64,000 nucleotides of DNA from Myxococcales bacterium (GCA_030652255.1 JAUSAZ010000011.1:1-64000); one strand, 5' to 3'; numbered from the stretch's first letter, positions 24,583 to 34,233 are shown. Notes: generated by a model from the letters alone, not told the origin. Translations and numbers: made by a program.

Positions 24583-26720
24583 CGCCAGACCCGGCGCACG
24601 CGGTCGTTGAGCGTGTCGCAGATGAAGAGGTTTCCCGCGGCGTCGAAGGCGATGCCGTGGGGTCGGTAGAGGTCGGCCATGAGGGCCGGGCCGCGGTCAC
24701 CGCCGTAGCCCCGGCGGCCGGTGCCGGCGACGGTGGTGATGACGTTGGTGCTGAGGTCGACCGCGCGGATGCGGTGGTTGTTGGTGTCGGCGATGTAGAG
24801 CCTGCCGTCGGGGCCGAACTCGATGTCCTGCGGCGACGAGAGCTGCGCCATGAGGGCAGGGCCGCCGTCGCCACCGAAGCCGAAGGCGCCGGTGCCGACC
24901 ACGGTGGTGATGGTGCCGGTGGCGATCTCGATGCGCCGGATGCGGTGGTTGCCGGTGTCCGAGACGTAGAGGAAGCGCCCCTCGCGGTCGAGCGCGATGC
25001 CACCCTCGGGCTCGGGGTTCTCGCCGGTCTGGAGGTTGAACGACGCCATCCGCGCCGGGCCGTCGTCGCCCCCGAAGCCGCGCATGCCGTTGCCCGCGAT
25101 GGTGGTGACCATCTGCGAAGCGAGGTCGAGGCGGCGCACCGTCACGTTGCCCTGGTCGAGCAGGTACATCACCGTGCCCGACGGGTCGAGCACGCCCTTG
25201 GAGGGCTGCTTCAAGCGGGCCATGGCGAAGGGACCGTCGGTGGCGCCGGGGCCGCGACCGAGGGTCACGTAGGTGAGGCCGGTGGCCGGGTCCCACCGGC
25301 GGATCTTGTGGTTGTGCCAGGCCACCACGAGCAGCCGCCCGTCGGGCTGGAACATCAGGTCGGTCGGGTGGTTGAGCGCGACGGTGTCGCCGGGCGCGCC
25401 GGGCTCGGTGAGGTCCGTGGGCATCGGCGGACCGTCGCCGGGCTCCTCGACCCCCATGATGTTCTCGAAGGTGCCGGCGGCCGTGACGCGGCGGATGCGG
25501 TGGTTGTTCCAGTCGAGGATGATGGCCCGGCCGTCGGGCGCGAACTCCATGTCCATCGGCCAGTACATCATCGACTCGCGCAGCGGCCGACCCTCGCCGT
25601 TGTAGCCCGCGATGCCGGTGCCCGCGAAGGTGCAGATGTTGCCCGGGGTCTGGTCGCAGCGGGTGATCGACTCCGGGGTGACGATGGGCGCGCGGGGGAT
25701 GGCCTCGCCGAAGCGGTAGATCACGCCGCGCGCGAGGGCGCTGGTCTGGAGGTCGCCGCCGACGGTCCACACGGCGCCCGTCGGGTCGACCCACACCGCG
25801 TGGAAGTCGAGCTGCGTGCGCGGCGGCCGGGCGACCTGGCGCCACGTCCCGCTGCGGCGCTGGAAGAGCGCGCCGCCGTTGCCCACCGCGAGGGGCGATC
25901 CCGACTCCGGGACGAAGACCCCGCTCAGCCGCGGCGCCGTCTCGATGGGCACCGCGCGCCACGCGGCGGTGGCGCTGTCGGACTCCAGCACGATGCCCGA
26001 CACGTTGCCGCCGACCGCGAAGCGCTGCGCGCCGCGGCCGTGCACGGTGAACAGCGGGCCGCGACCGGCCTCGGGCACGGCCTGCTGCGACCAGGCCGAG
26101 CCGTTCCAGTGGAGGAGCGCGCCGTTGGTGCCGCACACCGACACGTCGTTGGCCGCGCTGCCGTAGACCTTGTACCAGATGGTGCTGTCGTTGAGCCCGC
26201 CGGGCGCCTGCTGCGCCGTCCACGCGGTGCCGTCGTAGTGCCAGAGCACGCCGGTGTTGCCGTCGGTGTTGCCGCCCACCGCCCAGACGTCGCTCGGGCT
26301 CGCGCCCCACACGCCGAAGAGGGTCGGGGTGCGCGCGGGGGTGGTCATGCGCTGTGTGACGCCGCGGACCGGGTCGTAGCGCAACACCGTGCCCTCGCTG
26401 CCCACCATGTAGACCTCGGTGGCCGACACGCCGTGCACCCACCAGAGGCTGCCGCGGCCGGCGCCGGTGTCGATGCGGTTCCAGCGGGTGCCGTCGAAGC
26501 GCAGCGCCTGCGGGCCGGTGCCGTCCTGGGCGTCGGCCCCGACGGCGTACACGTCCGTCGCGGAGGTGCCCCAGATCGAGAGCATCGCGCCGGGCAGATC
26601 GGACTGCACCGCCTGCCACTGGAAGCTCGGTGGGATCTCGTCGGCACAGCCCGACACAGCCCCAGCGGCCATCACCACCAGCGCCACGGCGCCAAACCCT
26701 GATCGATTACGGAATGCCAT
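24579..26720 (-). CDS. Large NHL/propeller lipoprotein 2
   Basis: A 713-aa lipoprotein (signal ...MAAGAVSGCADE). The N-terminal half (about 30-350) is a Trp-rich propeller of another type, with repeated SxWGTSATDVYAVG, GVWGASPSDVWAVGG and HAVWVDPTGAVWTVGG. The C-terminal half carries NHL blades (WNNHRIRRV, DTGNHRIRRIE, DTNNHRIRAVD, DTLNDRVRRV) like its neighbour. It is thus likely a double propeller on the cell surface. ATG 26720 is supported by AAGGAG upstream. It is coupled by ATGA to the smaller NHL gene, which looks like a partial duplicate of its C-terminal half. Confidence 0.88.
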   Translation of the reverse strand: MAFRNRSGFGAVALVVMAAGAVSGCADEIPPSFQWQAVQSDLPGAMLSIWGTSATDVYAVGADAQDGTGPQALRFDGTRWNRIDTGAGRGSLWWVHGVSATEVYMVGSEGTVLRYDPVRGVTQRMTTPARTPTLFGVWGASPSDVWAVGGNTDGNTGVLWHYDGTAWTAQQAPGGLNDSTIWYKVYGSAANDVSVCGTNGALLHWNGSAWSQQAVPEAGRGPLFTVHGRGAQRFAVGGNVSGIVLESDSATAAWRAVPIETAPRLSGVFVPESGSPLAVGNGGALFQRRSGTWRQVARPPRTQLDFHAVWVDPTGAVWTVGGDLQTSALARGVIYRFGEAIPRAPIVTPESITRCDQTPGNICTFAGTGIAGYNGEGRPLRESMMYWPMDMEFAPDGRAIILDWNNHRIRRVTAAGTFENIMGVEEPGDGPPMPTDLTEPGAPGDTVALNHPTDLMFQPDGRLLVVAWHNHKIRRWDPATGLTYVTLGRGPGATDGPFAMARLKQPSKGVLDPSGTVMYLLDQGNVTVRRLDLASQMVTTIAGNGMRGFGGDDGPARMASFNLQTGENPEPEGGIALDREGRFLYVSDTGNHRIRRIEIATGTITTVVGTGAFGFGGDGGPALMAQLSSPQDIEFGPDGRLYIADTNNHRIRAVDLSTNVITTVAGTGRRGYGGDRGPALMADLYRPHGIAFDAAGNLFICDTLNDRVRRVWR

Positions 26721-26838
26721 CGTCGCTCCTTCGCTTCGCGGCCTCACCCACAGCACGAGCCGTACCCGCCCGACCATAGCCCAGTTGGTGCGGGACGGTG
26801 AAGGGCACGGCTGACCGATGATAGGGTCCGAGGCCACG

Positions 26839-27585
26839 ATGGATTCCAGGGTCGTCGCAGTGGTCGCGGTGCTTGCCCTCGCGCTCGGCTGTACCCGGGC
26901 CGAGGTCATCGAGGTGGACGCCGGGCTTCCCCCGCGCGACCTCGGCGCTGCTCCGCTGGACCTCGGCGCCGACGAGACCCCCGACGCGGGCTTCGTCGAC
27001 GAGGCCCCGGCTGGGGAAGACGCCGCCGACGCGGGGGACGTGGTCGACGCGGGGGACGTGGTCGACGCGAGCGAGCCCCGCGACCTGGGCCCGCCGCGCA
27101 CGCTGGCCTGCGGGTCGACGGCGCGGGTGGAGGACCCGTCCGGCGACACGGTGGTCATCGGCAACGAGGCAGGCGGGGTCTTCACGCTGGTGCTCGACGT
27201 CGCCATCGCCAACGTCGGCGTCATCGCGCGCGGGCCCGTGCACCTCACGCTCAACGGGGAGTTCGTGCGCAGCGTGCGGGTGGTGCACTTCGTCGGCGAG
27301 GGGGCCGCGGCCTCGACGCTGCACGCCCCGCGGGAGGTGGCGCTGGAGCGCGGCGGCACCCCGACGGCGCCCTTCGTCGACGTCACCGGGCACAACACCA
27401 TGAGCTGCGCGAGCGACTGCGAGCCCGGGCGCGTGCCGGGCGACCGCGGGTGCAACTCCCCCGCGCAGGTGATGACGTACTTCCAGCGGCGCTTCGGGGA
27501 GGGCCGGCGGATGCTGCACCTCCAGACGAGCACCTTCGACGGGCTCTACATCTTCGCCCGCAACGGCGGCTGCTGCCTGCCGTAG
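26839..27585 (+). CDS. Small lipoprotein of unknown function
   Basis: A 248-aa lipoprotein: hydrophobic signal (VVAVVAVLALALGC), then an Asp/Pro/Ala-rich linker to ~80 that includes a short tandem repeat (DAGDVVDAGDVVDA). The remaining domain of about 165 residues is beta-rich with five Cys (TACGST, CASDC, GCNS, CC). I do not recognise the domain. ATG 26839 is preferred over ATG 26818 because it gives a standard signal length. It is divergent from the NHL operon, 118 bases away. Confidence 0.75.
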   Translation: MDSRVVAVVAVLALALGCTRAEVIEVDAGLPPRDLGAAPLDLGADETPDAGFVDEAPAGEDAADAGDVVDAGDVVDASEPRDLGPPRTLACGSTARVEDPSGDTVVIGNEAGGVFTLVLDVAIANVGVIARGPVHLTLNGEFVRSVRVVHFVGEGAAASTLHAPREVALERGGTPTAPFVDVTGHNTMSCASDCEPGRVPGDRGCNSPAQVMTYFQRRFGEGRRMLHLQTSTFDGLYIFARNGGCCLP

Positions 27586-27601
27586 GCCGCGGCGCGGCGG
27601 G

Positions 27602-29302
27602 TCAGCCCGAGTAGGAGTCGTCCTGCTCGATGCGGCTGAGCACCCAGTCGAACTCGCCGGTGGTGACCTTCACCTTGCAGAACTCGCACTCCCCGGCCTG
27701 GTTGATCGCCAGCCCGGCGCCGCAGTTGGGGCACACCGGCTCGACGCCCGCGGCGCCGCGGCGCTTCGCGCTGCGGATGAGGGTCCAGTACTCGGTGTAC
27801 TCCCGCTCGCGGTCGCGGTCGCCGCTCGTCAGCTCGCCGGCCTCGTCGACGGTGTAGTCCTTCGACGAGGCGCGCACCCGCACCGTCACCGCGTGGAACC
27901 ATCGGTCCATCGTGACCGCCGCGGCCTCCATCCCGAGCACGCGGGCCCCGTCCGTGAGGTTGCGCAGGCCCGCCCGCCGGTACGCCTCGATCCAGCTGCG
28001 CTGCGACTCGAAGAGCAGGTCGCTGACGAAGGGCCGGGCGCGCTTCCAGTCGCGGGTCGACCAGGCCCCCTGGAGCTCGCCGAAGATGAGCTCCACGCGC
28101 GGCCGCAGGGCCTCGAGCGAGAAGGCCGGGTCGTGGGCGGCGAGGGCCGCGAGGTCGGCCTGGAGCGTCGGCGAGAGCACCGTGTCGTAGCGGGTGCCCT
28201 GCTCCTCCATGCTGGACTCCAGCACCGGAGAGCGGCGCTCGTGGGACAGGGTCTTGGTGTTGGTGACGGTCCAGTCGAGGTCGCCGCGGGTGAGCGGAGC
28301 CTTGCAGTAGTCGCACACCCCGCCGACCGAGCGGTCCCTCGGCGCGCCGCACGCCGGGCAGCCGATCACCGTGGCGCGCTCCGGGGCGCGGGACTTCACG
28401 CCGCCCTTTCGCACCAGCGTCCAGCGCTCGATCACGTACACGCCCTGGCGCGTCCCGTCCTTCGCCACCTCGGTGTAGTTCGCCTCGAAGTCCACCCGCA
28501 GCCGCGTGCGATCGGCGTGGGCCTCCGTACCGGCGACGTCGCGCCAGCGCAGCGCGCCGACGATCACGTCCTCGACGGACGCGAGCCCCGCGCCGGACAG
28601 CTTCCGCCGCACGTCGGCGGACACGTACGCGACGAGCGTGTCGAGCGTGCCCGACCCGCGCGCCCGCTGGACCTCCGCGTAGAGCGCGTAGAGGAAGTCC
28701 TCCAGCACGACCACGGAGAAGTCCGGGTCGACCGCGCGCAGGGCCTGCAACGAGGCCCGCGCCTGGCTCATCGGCTCCGGGGCCCGGGTCGCCGCGGAGG
28801 GGGCCTCGGGGGCGTCCTCCACCGTGGCGGTCCAGCCCTCGTCGGACTTCTCGCGCCAGCGGTAGAGGGCCACGGCCCCGGCCACCGCGAGGGTTCCGAT
28901 GAAGGCCCACGGGGCGAAGTACCCCAGCGGCAGCAGCGCGATCACCGCCGCGATGAAGCCCACGTTGGCGAAGCCGTCCGGGTCGCGCCGCGTGAGCAGG
29001 TACGCGATCACCGCCGCCGCCACGAGCGGAATGCTCACCTGGGGGTGCTCCACCGCCAGCGCGAAGAGGTAGTTCACCACCACCTCGAACAGCGCCCCCA
29101 GGAGGGCCCCGGCCAGGTCGTCACCGCTGCCACCGCTGCTGCTGCTCGACCCGCCGCCGAAGCTCCCGCCGCCGGAGCCGGAGCCGGAGCCCCCGCCGCC
29201 ACTGAAGCTCCCGCCGCCGCCGGGGCGCGCGAGCGCGACGCCCGCGACCAGCACGACCAGCACCGCCAGGAGGATGGCGACCGCGTAGCGACGGCGCTTC
29301 AC
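27602..29302 (-). CDS. Membrane protein with duplicated Tim44-like plus zinc-ribbon modules
   Basis: A 566-aa protein. A signal or first membrane helix (residues ~6-25) is followed by a Gly/Ser-rich stretch (30-60), and two or three hydrophobic helices (~65-150). Two copies of a Tim44-like domain follow (about 170-330 and 370-540). Each ends in a zinc-ribbon-like Cys set: CPACGAP...GVCDYCK and CPNCGAG...GECEFCK. Tim44-like domains bind membranes and take part in protein or lipid transport. GTG 29302 overlaps the stop of the TPM-domain gene (GTGA). A role in envelope protein handling is possible; the exact function is unknown. Confidence 0.78.
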   Translation of the reverse strand: MKRRRYAVAILLAVLVVLVAGVALARPGGGGSFSGGGGSGSGSGGGSFGGGSSSSSGGSGDDLAGALLGALFEVVVNYLFALAVEHPQVSIPLVAAAVIAYLLTRRDPDGFANVGFIAAVIALLPLGYFAPWAFIGTLAVAGAVALYRWREKSDEGWTATVEDAPEAPSAATRAPEPMSQARASLQALRAVDPDFSVVVLEDFLYALYAEVQRARGSGTLDTLVAYVSADVRRKLSGAGLASVEDVIVGALRWRDVAGTEAHADRTRLRVDFEANYTEVAKDGTRQGVYVIERWTLVRKGGVKSRAPERATVIGCPACGAPRDRSVGGVCDYCKAPLTRGDLDWTVTNTKTLSHERRSPVLESSMEEQGTRYDTVLSPTLQADLAALAAHDPAFSLEALRPRVELIFGELQGAWSTRDWKRARPFVSDLLFESQRSWIEAYRRAGLRNLTDGARVLGMEAAAVTMDRWFHAVTVRVRASSKDYTVDEAGELTSGDRDREREYTEYWTLIRSAKRRGAAGVEPVCPNCGAGLAINQAGECEFCKVKVTTGEFDWVLSRIEQDDSYSG

Positions 29303-29925
29303 GACGCCTCCACGGTGTTGGGGAGCTCGTCGACGTCGTCGGGGTCCCGGGGCATCGCGAGCGCGAGCGCCGGGCCGAGCGCCGTCAGGGCCGCCACGAA
29401 GGCGTCCACGTCGGCGCGCGCCACCGCGGCCCGGAGGGCGGCGACGCGGTCGCTCCACCCGGGGCCGAGCGCGGCCGGGTCGAGGCCCACGTCGGGGAGC
29501 ACCTCGACGTCGCCCTCGAGCAGCGAGACGTACACCAGCACGCCGCCGCGTCGGCGGGTGCGGGAGACGCCCTGGTCGACGAAGGCCGCCCGCGCCGCGG
29601 TGCGAACGAGCTGCGCGCGGGCCGCGGGGCGGGTGAGCGCGCGGCGCACCACGGTCGAGCGCGCGGCGATGAGCGCGCCCAGGCCGAAGGCCAGGAGCAC
29701 GTCGACGGGCATGGTGGCCACGGCGAAGGGGTGGGGGTGGAAGAGCAGCACCAGCAGGCACGCGAAGGCCAGCAGCGCGCCCCCGAGGCGGTCGGCCGCG
29801 AGGTAGTCGCCCGACTGGCGGCGCACGGTGACCACCACCTCGGCGCAGGTCTGCGCCTCGATCGCGGCGATGGCCTCGGCCGCGCGGCGACGGGCCTCAG
29901 GCTGCAGAAAGCCCTGGAAGCTCAT
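29299..29925 (-). CDS. TPM-domain membrane protein (TLP18.3/Psb32-like)
   Basis: A 208-aa protein. The N-terminal segment (residues ~5-35, ARRRAAEAIAAIEAQTCAEVVVTV) resembles the start of TPM domains. A membrane hairpin of two hydrophobic helices (about 45-85) interrupts it, and the rest (ALTRPAARAQ...GGVLVYVSLLEGDVEVLPDVGL) matches the TPM C-terminal core. I chose ATG 29925; the TTG at 29967 is an alternative. It is coupled by GTGA to the Tim44/zinc-ribbon gene. This pairing is a recurrent type in bacteria, but its job is unknown. Confidence 0.8.
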   Translation of the reverse strand: MSFQGFLQPEARRRAAEAIAAIEAQTCAEVVVTVRRQSGDYLAADRLGGALLAFACLLVLLFHPHPFAVATMPVDVLLAFGLGALIAARSTVVRRALTRPAARAQLVRTAARAAFVDQGVSRTRRRGGVLVYVSLLEGDVEVLPDVGLDPAALGPGWSDRVAALRAAVARADVDAFVAALTALGPALALAMPRDPDDVDELPNTVEAS

Positions 29926-30033
29926 GGCCGGGAGATCTATCACCCCGCGCTCGCGACCGGACAGCAATCACCGGCGAGACGCGCGCGCAGACCCGGTAGC
30001 GCCGAACCCTCCCGGTCGACGGAAGGTCGCGGA

Positions 30034-31071
30034 TCACCCGCCCGGCCGTCGCGGCGGCGGGCCCTCGACCCGCGGGGCTGTCCCCACGATGGGCAGGCGC
30101 CGGTGCGCCGCGTGCGCCGCGTAGTGCCCGCGCACCACGTCGGCCATCAGGTCGATGAATGGGTCGGCGTCGTTGACCGCCCGCGCGCGGGTCATCGTCA
30201 GACCGATGGCGTCGCAGGTCGCGCGCAGCTCGTGGTCGAGGTCGTACAGCACCTCGACGTGGTCGCACACGAAGCCGATGGGGGAGACCACCGCGGCCTC
30301 CAGGCCCTTCGCCCGCTCGGCGCGCAGGTAGTCGTTCACGTCGGGCTCCAGCCACGGGTCTTCGGGCCGCCCGCTCCGCGACTGGAACACCACCGCGTGC
30401 CCGGTGCGACCGAGGCGCTCCATCACCAGGCCCGCGGTCGCCTCCAGGTTCGCCACGTAGCGGCTCTCCCTCGCCATGCTCATCGGGATGCTGTGCGCCG
30501 TGAACACCACCCTGGCGCCCGCGCGCTTCTCCGCGGGCAGCCGCCCGAGCGCCTCGGCCACCCGCTGCGCGTTGGCGAGCACCAGGCCCTCGTGCGCGAA
30601 CCAGTCGCCCACGAAGCTCACCTCGACGTCCGCGAGGCCCTGCGCGGCGAGCTCCCTGCGCGCGTCGGCCACGTTCACCTTGTACTGCCCGCAGCTCGAG
30701 TAGCTCTTGTGCCCCGCGGTGATGAAGCCCACCGCGCGCCGCACGCCCGCGCGCGACATCTCCGCCAGCGTCTCCGCCAGGAAGGGCCGCCAGTTGCGCA
30801 TCCCCACGTACACCGGCAGCGACGGGCCGTAGGCCGCGAGCCGCGCCGCGAGCCCACGCGCCTGCGCCATGGTCAGCGCCGTGATGGGCGACACGCCCCC
30901 GAAGAGCTCGTAGTGGTGCGCGACCTCGGCAAGGCGCTCGGGGCTCACCCGCCGCCCCCGAAGCACGTTGTCCAGGAAGGGCCGGATGTCGTCCACCCCC
31001 TGCGGCCCCCCGAAGGACACCACAAGCACCGCGTCGAAGGGTCGCCCCGCTGCCACTGTCCGGTCGTTCAT
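30034..31071 (-). CDS. hemH: Ferrochelatase
   Basis: A 345-aa cytoplasmic, membrane-associated enzyme that inserts Fe2+ into the porphyrin at the end of haem synthesis. Signatures are LVVSFGGPQGVDDIRPFL at the N-terminus, ITAGHKSYSSC, the catalytic His in FTAHSIP, and the Glu in CDHVEVLYDLDHEL. Length is typical (310-370 aa). Whether the substrate is protoporphyrin or coproporphyrin III cannot be told by eye. The start is ATG 31071. It is transcribed with, or next to, two unknown genes upstream on the same strand (20-base gap). Confidence 0.95.
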   Translation of the reverse strand: MNDRTVAAGRPFDAVLVVSFGGPQGVDDIRPFLDNVLRGRRVSPERLAEVAHHYELFGGVSPITALTMAQARGLAARLAAYGPSLPVYVGMRNWRPFLAETLAEMSRAGVRRAVGFITAGHKSYSSCGQYKVNVADARRELAAQGLADVEVSFVGDWFAHEGLVLANAQRVAEALGRLPAEKRAGARVVFTAHSIPMSMARESRYVANLEATAGLVMERLGRTGHAVVFQSRSGRPEDPWLEPDVNDYLRAERAKGLEAAVVSPIGFVCDHVEVLYDLDHELRATCDAIGLTMTRARAVNDADPFIDLMADVVRGHYAAHAAHRRLPIVGTAPRVEGPPPRRPGG

Positions 31072-31090
31072 CGTGTGCGCCGTGGGATGC

Positions 31091-32008
31091 TCAGATGCCC
31101 GCGTCGGTGGCGCGCTTCCAGCCCGCGCCCGCCATCATCGCCGACCCGATGCGCCGCCACTGCGCGTGCGCCATCTCCCGCAGCCCCGCGGCGTCGAGCA
31201 GCGAGCCCACGGTCTCGCCCGACAGGTCGGCCGCCACCGCGACCACCTCGTCGGCGATGGTGGCCCGCAGCGCCGCCCGCTGGGCGTTGTGCGCCACCAC
31301 CGCGGGGGCCATCGCGTCGATCTCCGCCCACGCCACGCGCCGCAGCCGCTTCGCGCCGTTGGCCTCGGTGCCCTCCAGGGCCTTCGCCACCCCGGCGCCC
31401 CAGCGCTTGCCGAGGGCCCGGGAGGTCTCCTCGCTCTTCAGCCGCTCGGCGATGCGCTGCTGCACGTTGGACATCGCGCCGTCGACGAAGTCCCCCACGC
31501 GGTCCATCAGCTGCCGCTGGATCTCCTCGCCGACGCCGCCGAGCATCTTGCCTGCGGCCTTCGCCCCAAAGGACAGCGCCCCGCGGAGCATGCCCCCGCC
31601 CACCGCGGCGGCCCCTCCCCCGGCGCTCGCCTTCTGCACGAAGGACGTGAGCGCCTCGGTGAGCGTGGCCTTCACCCCGTCGCGCACCCGCTCGCTCGCC
31701 ACGAGCTCGTCGACCATCTTCGGCGGCAGCGGGCGCGGACGACCCGCGCGCTCCACGATGCGCGCCGCGGCCTCGTCGGGCAGCCAGTCGCGGAGCTTCA
31801 CGTCGCTCTTCGCCGCGCGGTCGAGCAGCCGGTCGCGCAGCGGGACCATCACCCGCTCGTTGAAGCCCGCGACGCGCTCCGGGTCGCCGAGGAGGTCGAG
31901 CGTCGCGAGGGCGGCCTCGGGGTCGAGGAAGGCCCCCACGGGCTGCGCGCAGAGGCGCTCGAAGGAGTCGTCGAGGAGGGCGAGGAGGTCGGCGTCGGGG
32001 GCACTCAT
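31091..32008 (-). CDS. Conserved-looking helical protein of unknown function
   Basis: A 305-aa mostly alpha-helical protein without a signal peptide. The middle contains a Gly/Ala-rich amphipathic stretch (AAAVGGGMLRGALSFGAKAA) that may contact membranes. I do not recognise a family. ATG 32008 is preferred (MSAPDADLLALLDDSFERL). It is 20 bases upstream of the ferrochelatase start and could be co-transcribed with it. Confidence 0.7.
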   Translation of the reverse strand: MSAPDADLLALLDDSFERLCAQPVGAFLDPEAALATLDLLGDPERVAGFNERVMVPLRDRLLDRAAKSDVKLRDWLPDEAAARIVERAGRPRPLPPKMVDELVASERVRDGVKATLTEALTSFVQKASAGGGAAAVGGGMLRGALSFGAKAAGKMLGGVGEEIQRQLMDRVGDFVDGAMSNVQQRIAERLKSEETSRALGKRWGAGVAKALEGTEANGAKRLRRVAWAEIDAMAPAVVAHNAQRAALRATIADEVVAVAADLSGETVGSLLDAAGLREMAHAQWRRIGSAMMAGAGWKRATDAGI

Positions 32009-32054
32009 GGGGGGTGTTTGTACCCCAAAGGCCGCCCGTACCACGCGGCCTCTC

Positions 32055-32780
32055 TCAGCGTCGGCCCACCTCGCCGCCGAAGGCGTAGCGCAGGCCCACC
32101 GTCGGCGAGACGATGAAGGGGTTGTTGGACGCGCTGTACCCGCCGATGATGAGCACGTCGAGCGCCACGTCGAGGCGCTCGGTGGGGTGCAGCACGATGC
32201 CGCCGTCGAGGCCGAGGTACACCGTCGTGAGGAAGCGCCGGTCGCGCTCGGCGTCGCGCGTGGCCCCGTCGGGCGTCGCGGTCGGGACGCTCAGCGCCAC
32301 GACGCCGCCGACGTAGGGCTCGAAGAAGCCGTCGGACCAGCGCCGGGAGATGCGCGCCCCCGCGTCGACGGTGACGTACGAGAGCCCGTTGTTGCTGCCG
32401 CCCCCGCCCCCGCCGAAGGTGAGCGCGAAGGTGCGCGAGGCGCCCGGGTTCACCTGCGCGTGCAGCCGCCCCGCGAAGAGGCTGCGCGGCGCGGCCGACA
32501 CGTCGCTGGGCGCCACCGCAGCGCCCGCGATGCCGTCGACGCCGAGCGCCACGGTGTCGGACACGCGGTGGGCGAGCCGGGCGCCGCCGCCCAGGGCGCC
32601 GTTGATGAACACACCCCCCGCGGCGCCCCCGAAGGCCGTGACGGACGTGGCCCCGACGGGGCCCTGCGAGGCGCCCTCGAGGGCCATCACCGAGGGCGGC
32701 GGGGAGACCGTCGCACAGCCCGCGAGGGGGGCGAGGCCGAGGAGGAGCGAGAAGGCCGGGAGGCGCCTGGAGGTGGTCAT
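32055..32780 (-). CDS. Outer-membrane beta-barrel-like lipoprotein
   Basis: A 241-aa protein: lipoprotein signal (LLLGLAPLAGCATV), then beta-rich, aromatic-poor strands with turns typical of outer-membrane barrels (SLFAGRLHAQVNPGASRTFAL, FFEPYVGGVVALSVP, VYLGLDGGIVLHP, VSPTVGLRYAFG). The Cys in the signal could make it a lipoprotein, an unusual combination with a barrel. The ATG at 32780 is preferred over 32798. Function unknown. Confidence 0.72.
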   Translation of the reverse strand: MTTSRRLPAFSLLLGLAPLAGCATVSPPPSVMALEGASQGPVGATSVTAFGGAAGGVFINGALGGGARLAHRVSDTVALGVDGIAGAAVAPSDVSAAPRSLFAGRLHAQVNPGASRTFALTFGGGGGGSNNGLSYVTVDAGARISRRWSDGFFEPYVGGVVALSVPTATPDGATRDAERDRRFLTTVYLGLDGGIVLHPTERLDVALDVLIIGGYSASNNPFIVSPTVGLRYAFGGEVGRR

Positions 32781-32928
32781 GCGAGAGTCGGATCGCAACG
32801 CCCGTGCCGCCCGAATACCCGACGATCGTCGGCGAATTCGCGTCGTCGGAAGTGGTCTGTGCAGTGACCGGATGGCGGGTGTGTGAGCCAGCCACGCTGG
32901 GCCCGCGGTGCGTAGTCCGCTTCGCCGG

Positions 32929-34233
32929 TCAGCCGCGCAGCTCGCGGGCGCGCAGCGCGAGGCCGCTCGCCACCGAGGTGAGCTCGTCGCCCGCGCGCAG
33001 GCGGTGCTCGCCGAAGCGCTCGACGAAGATCTGCCGCACCGCCGGCACCATCGAGGTGCCGCCCGTGAGGAACACCCGGTCGACCTCCGCGGGCTTCACG
33101 CCGGTGTGGGCGAAGAGCCGGTCGATGCAGCCGCGCAGCAGCTCGAGGTCGCCCGCGATCCAGCGCTCGAAGTCCTCCCGCGAGACGGGCACGTCGATGT
33201 CGACCGGGTCGTCGACGAAGCGGAGGTTCACCATCCCCTCGCGGGAGAGCTTCACCTTGGTGCCCTCCACCGCGCGGTGCAGGTCGAAGCCGAGGTCGTC
33301 CTCGACCAGGTGCAGCAGGGCGGAGAGGGCCCGCGGGTCGGGGCACTGGTCGCGCATCTCCTTCACGAAGCGCAGCGTCTCGCGGCTGCGCAGAAACGAC
33401 AGGTGGTGCCAGCGGCGCACGCGCTCGTAGAGCCACGCCGGCACGGAGATCTCCTTGCCGTCGAGGTACGAGCGGTAGCTCGACCCCTTGCCGAGGCGCG
33501 GCGACACCACGGCGTCGACCACCTCGCCGTCGAAGACGTCGCCCGCGAGCCCGACACCTTCGGTGCCGAGGATGCGCTGCGCCGACGGATCGCGGCGCGC
33601 GCCGGGGCCCACGCGCACGAGGCAGAAGTCGCTGGTGCCGCCGCCGAAGTCGCCGATGAGCACGAGCTCGTCGTGGTCGAGGCGCGACTCGTAGAAGTAC
33701 GCCGCGCCGACGGGCTCGTACTCGAAGGTCACGTCCTCCATGCCCGCGAGCGCGAGCGACGCGCGCAGCCGGTCGAGGGCGCGCTGCTCGTCGGCGGGGG
33801 TGTCGGCGTTGGAGAAGCGCACCGGCCGACCCACCACGAGGCCCTTCACCACCGAGGCCGGGTCGCCGAGCGCGTCGCCGCACTGCGCGCGGATGCCGCG
33901 CAGGATGAGCGCGATGAGCTCCTCCAGGGTGTAGCTGCGCTCGAAGACGGTGGTCGAGCGCAGGAGGTCCGTCGCCAGGTACGACTTGAGCGACTGGATC
34001 AGGCGCCCCGGCGCCACGGCGTCGCGGTAGTGCTCCAGCGCCTGCGGACCCGCGTAGGCCCGCACGCCCGCGCGGATGTCGCGGTCGTTGGGGTCGAAGA
34101 AGAGCACCGAGCGGAAGGTGCTGCTGGGGCCCTCGCGGGTGGCGAAGCGAACGAGCTCCGAGCGCCCGTCGGCGTGGGCGAGCGAGAGGGCGCTGTTGGT
34201 GGTCCCGAAATCGAGGCCGATGAAGCGGTCCAT
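32929..34233 (-). CDS. Hsp70-family chaperone-like ATPase (YegD-type)
   Basis: A 434-aa protein containing the Hsp70 ATPase fold: FIGLDFGTTNSAL (phosphate 1), LIGDFGGGTSDF (phosphate 2), and DRVFLTGGTSMVPAVRQIF (adenosine). It stops after the nucleotide-binding domain, without a substrate-binding domain. This is typical of the YegD subgroup, whose clients are unknown. The start is ATG 34233. The region upstream is short and divergent from the small exported protein gene. Confidence 0.92.
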   Translation of the reverse strand: MDRFIGLDFGTTNSALSLAHADGRSELVRFATREGPSSTFRSVLFFDPNDRDIRAGVRAYAGPQALEHYRDAVAPGRLIQSLKSYLATDLLRSTTVFERSYTLEELIALILRGIRAQCGDALGDPASVVKGLVVGRPVRFSNADTPADEQRALDRLRASLALAGMEDVTFEYEPVGAAYFYESRLDHDELVLIGDFGGGTSDFCLVRVGPGARRDPSAQRILGTEGVGLAGDVFDGEVVDAVVSPRLGKGSSYRSYLDGKEISVPAWLYERVRRWHHLSFLRSRETLRFVKEMRDQCPDPRALSALLHLVEDDLGFDLHRAVEGTKVKLSREGMVNLRFVDDPVDIDVPVSREDFERWIAGDLELLRGCIDRLFAHTGVKPAEVDRVFLTGGTSMVPAVRQIFVERFGEHRLRAGDELTSVASGLALRARELRG

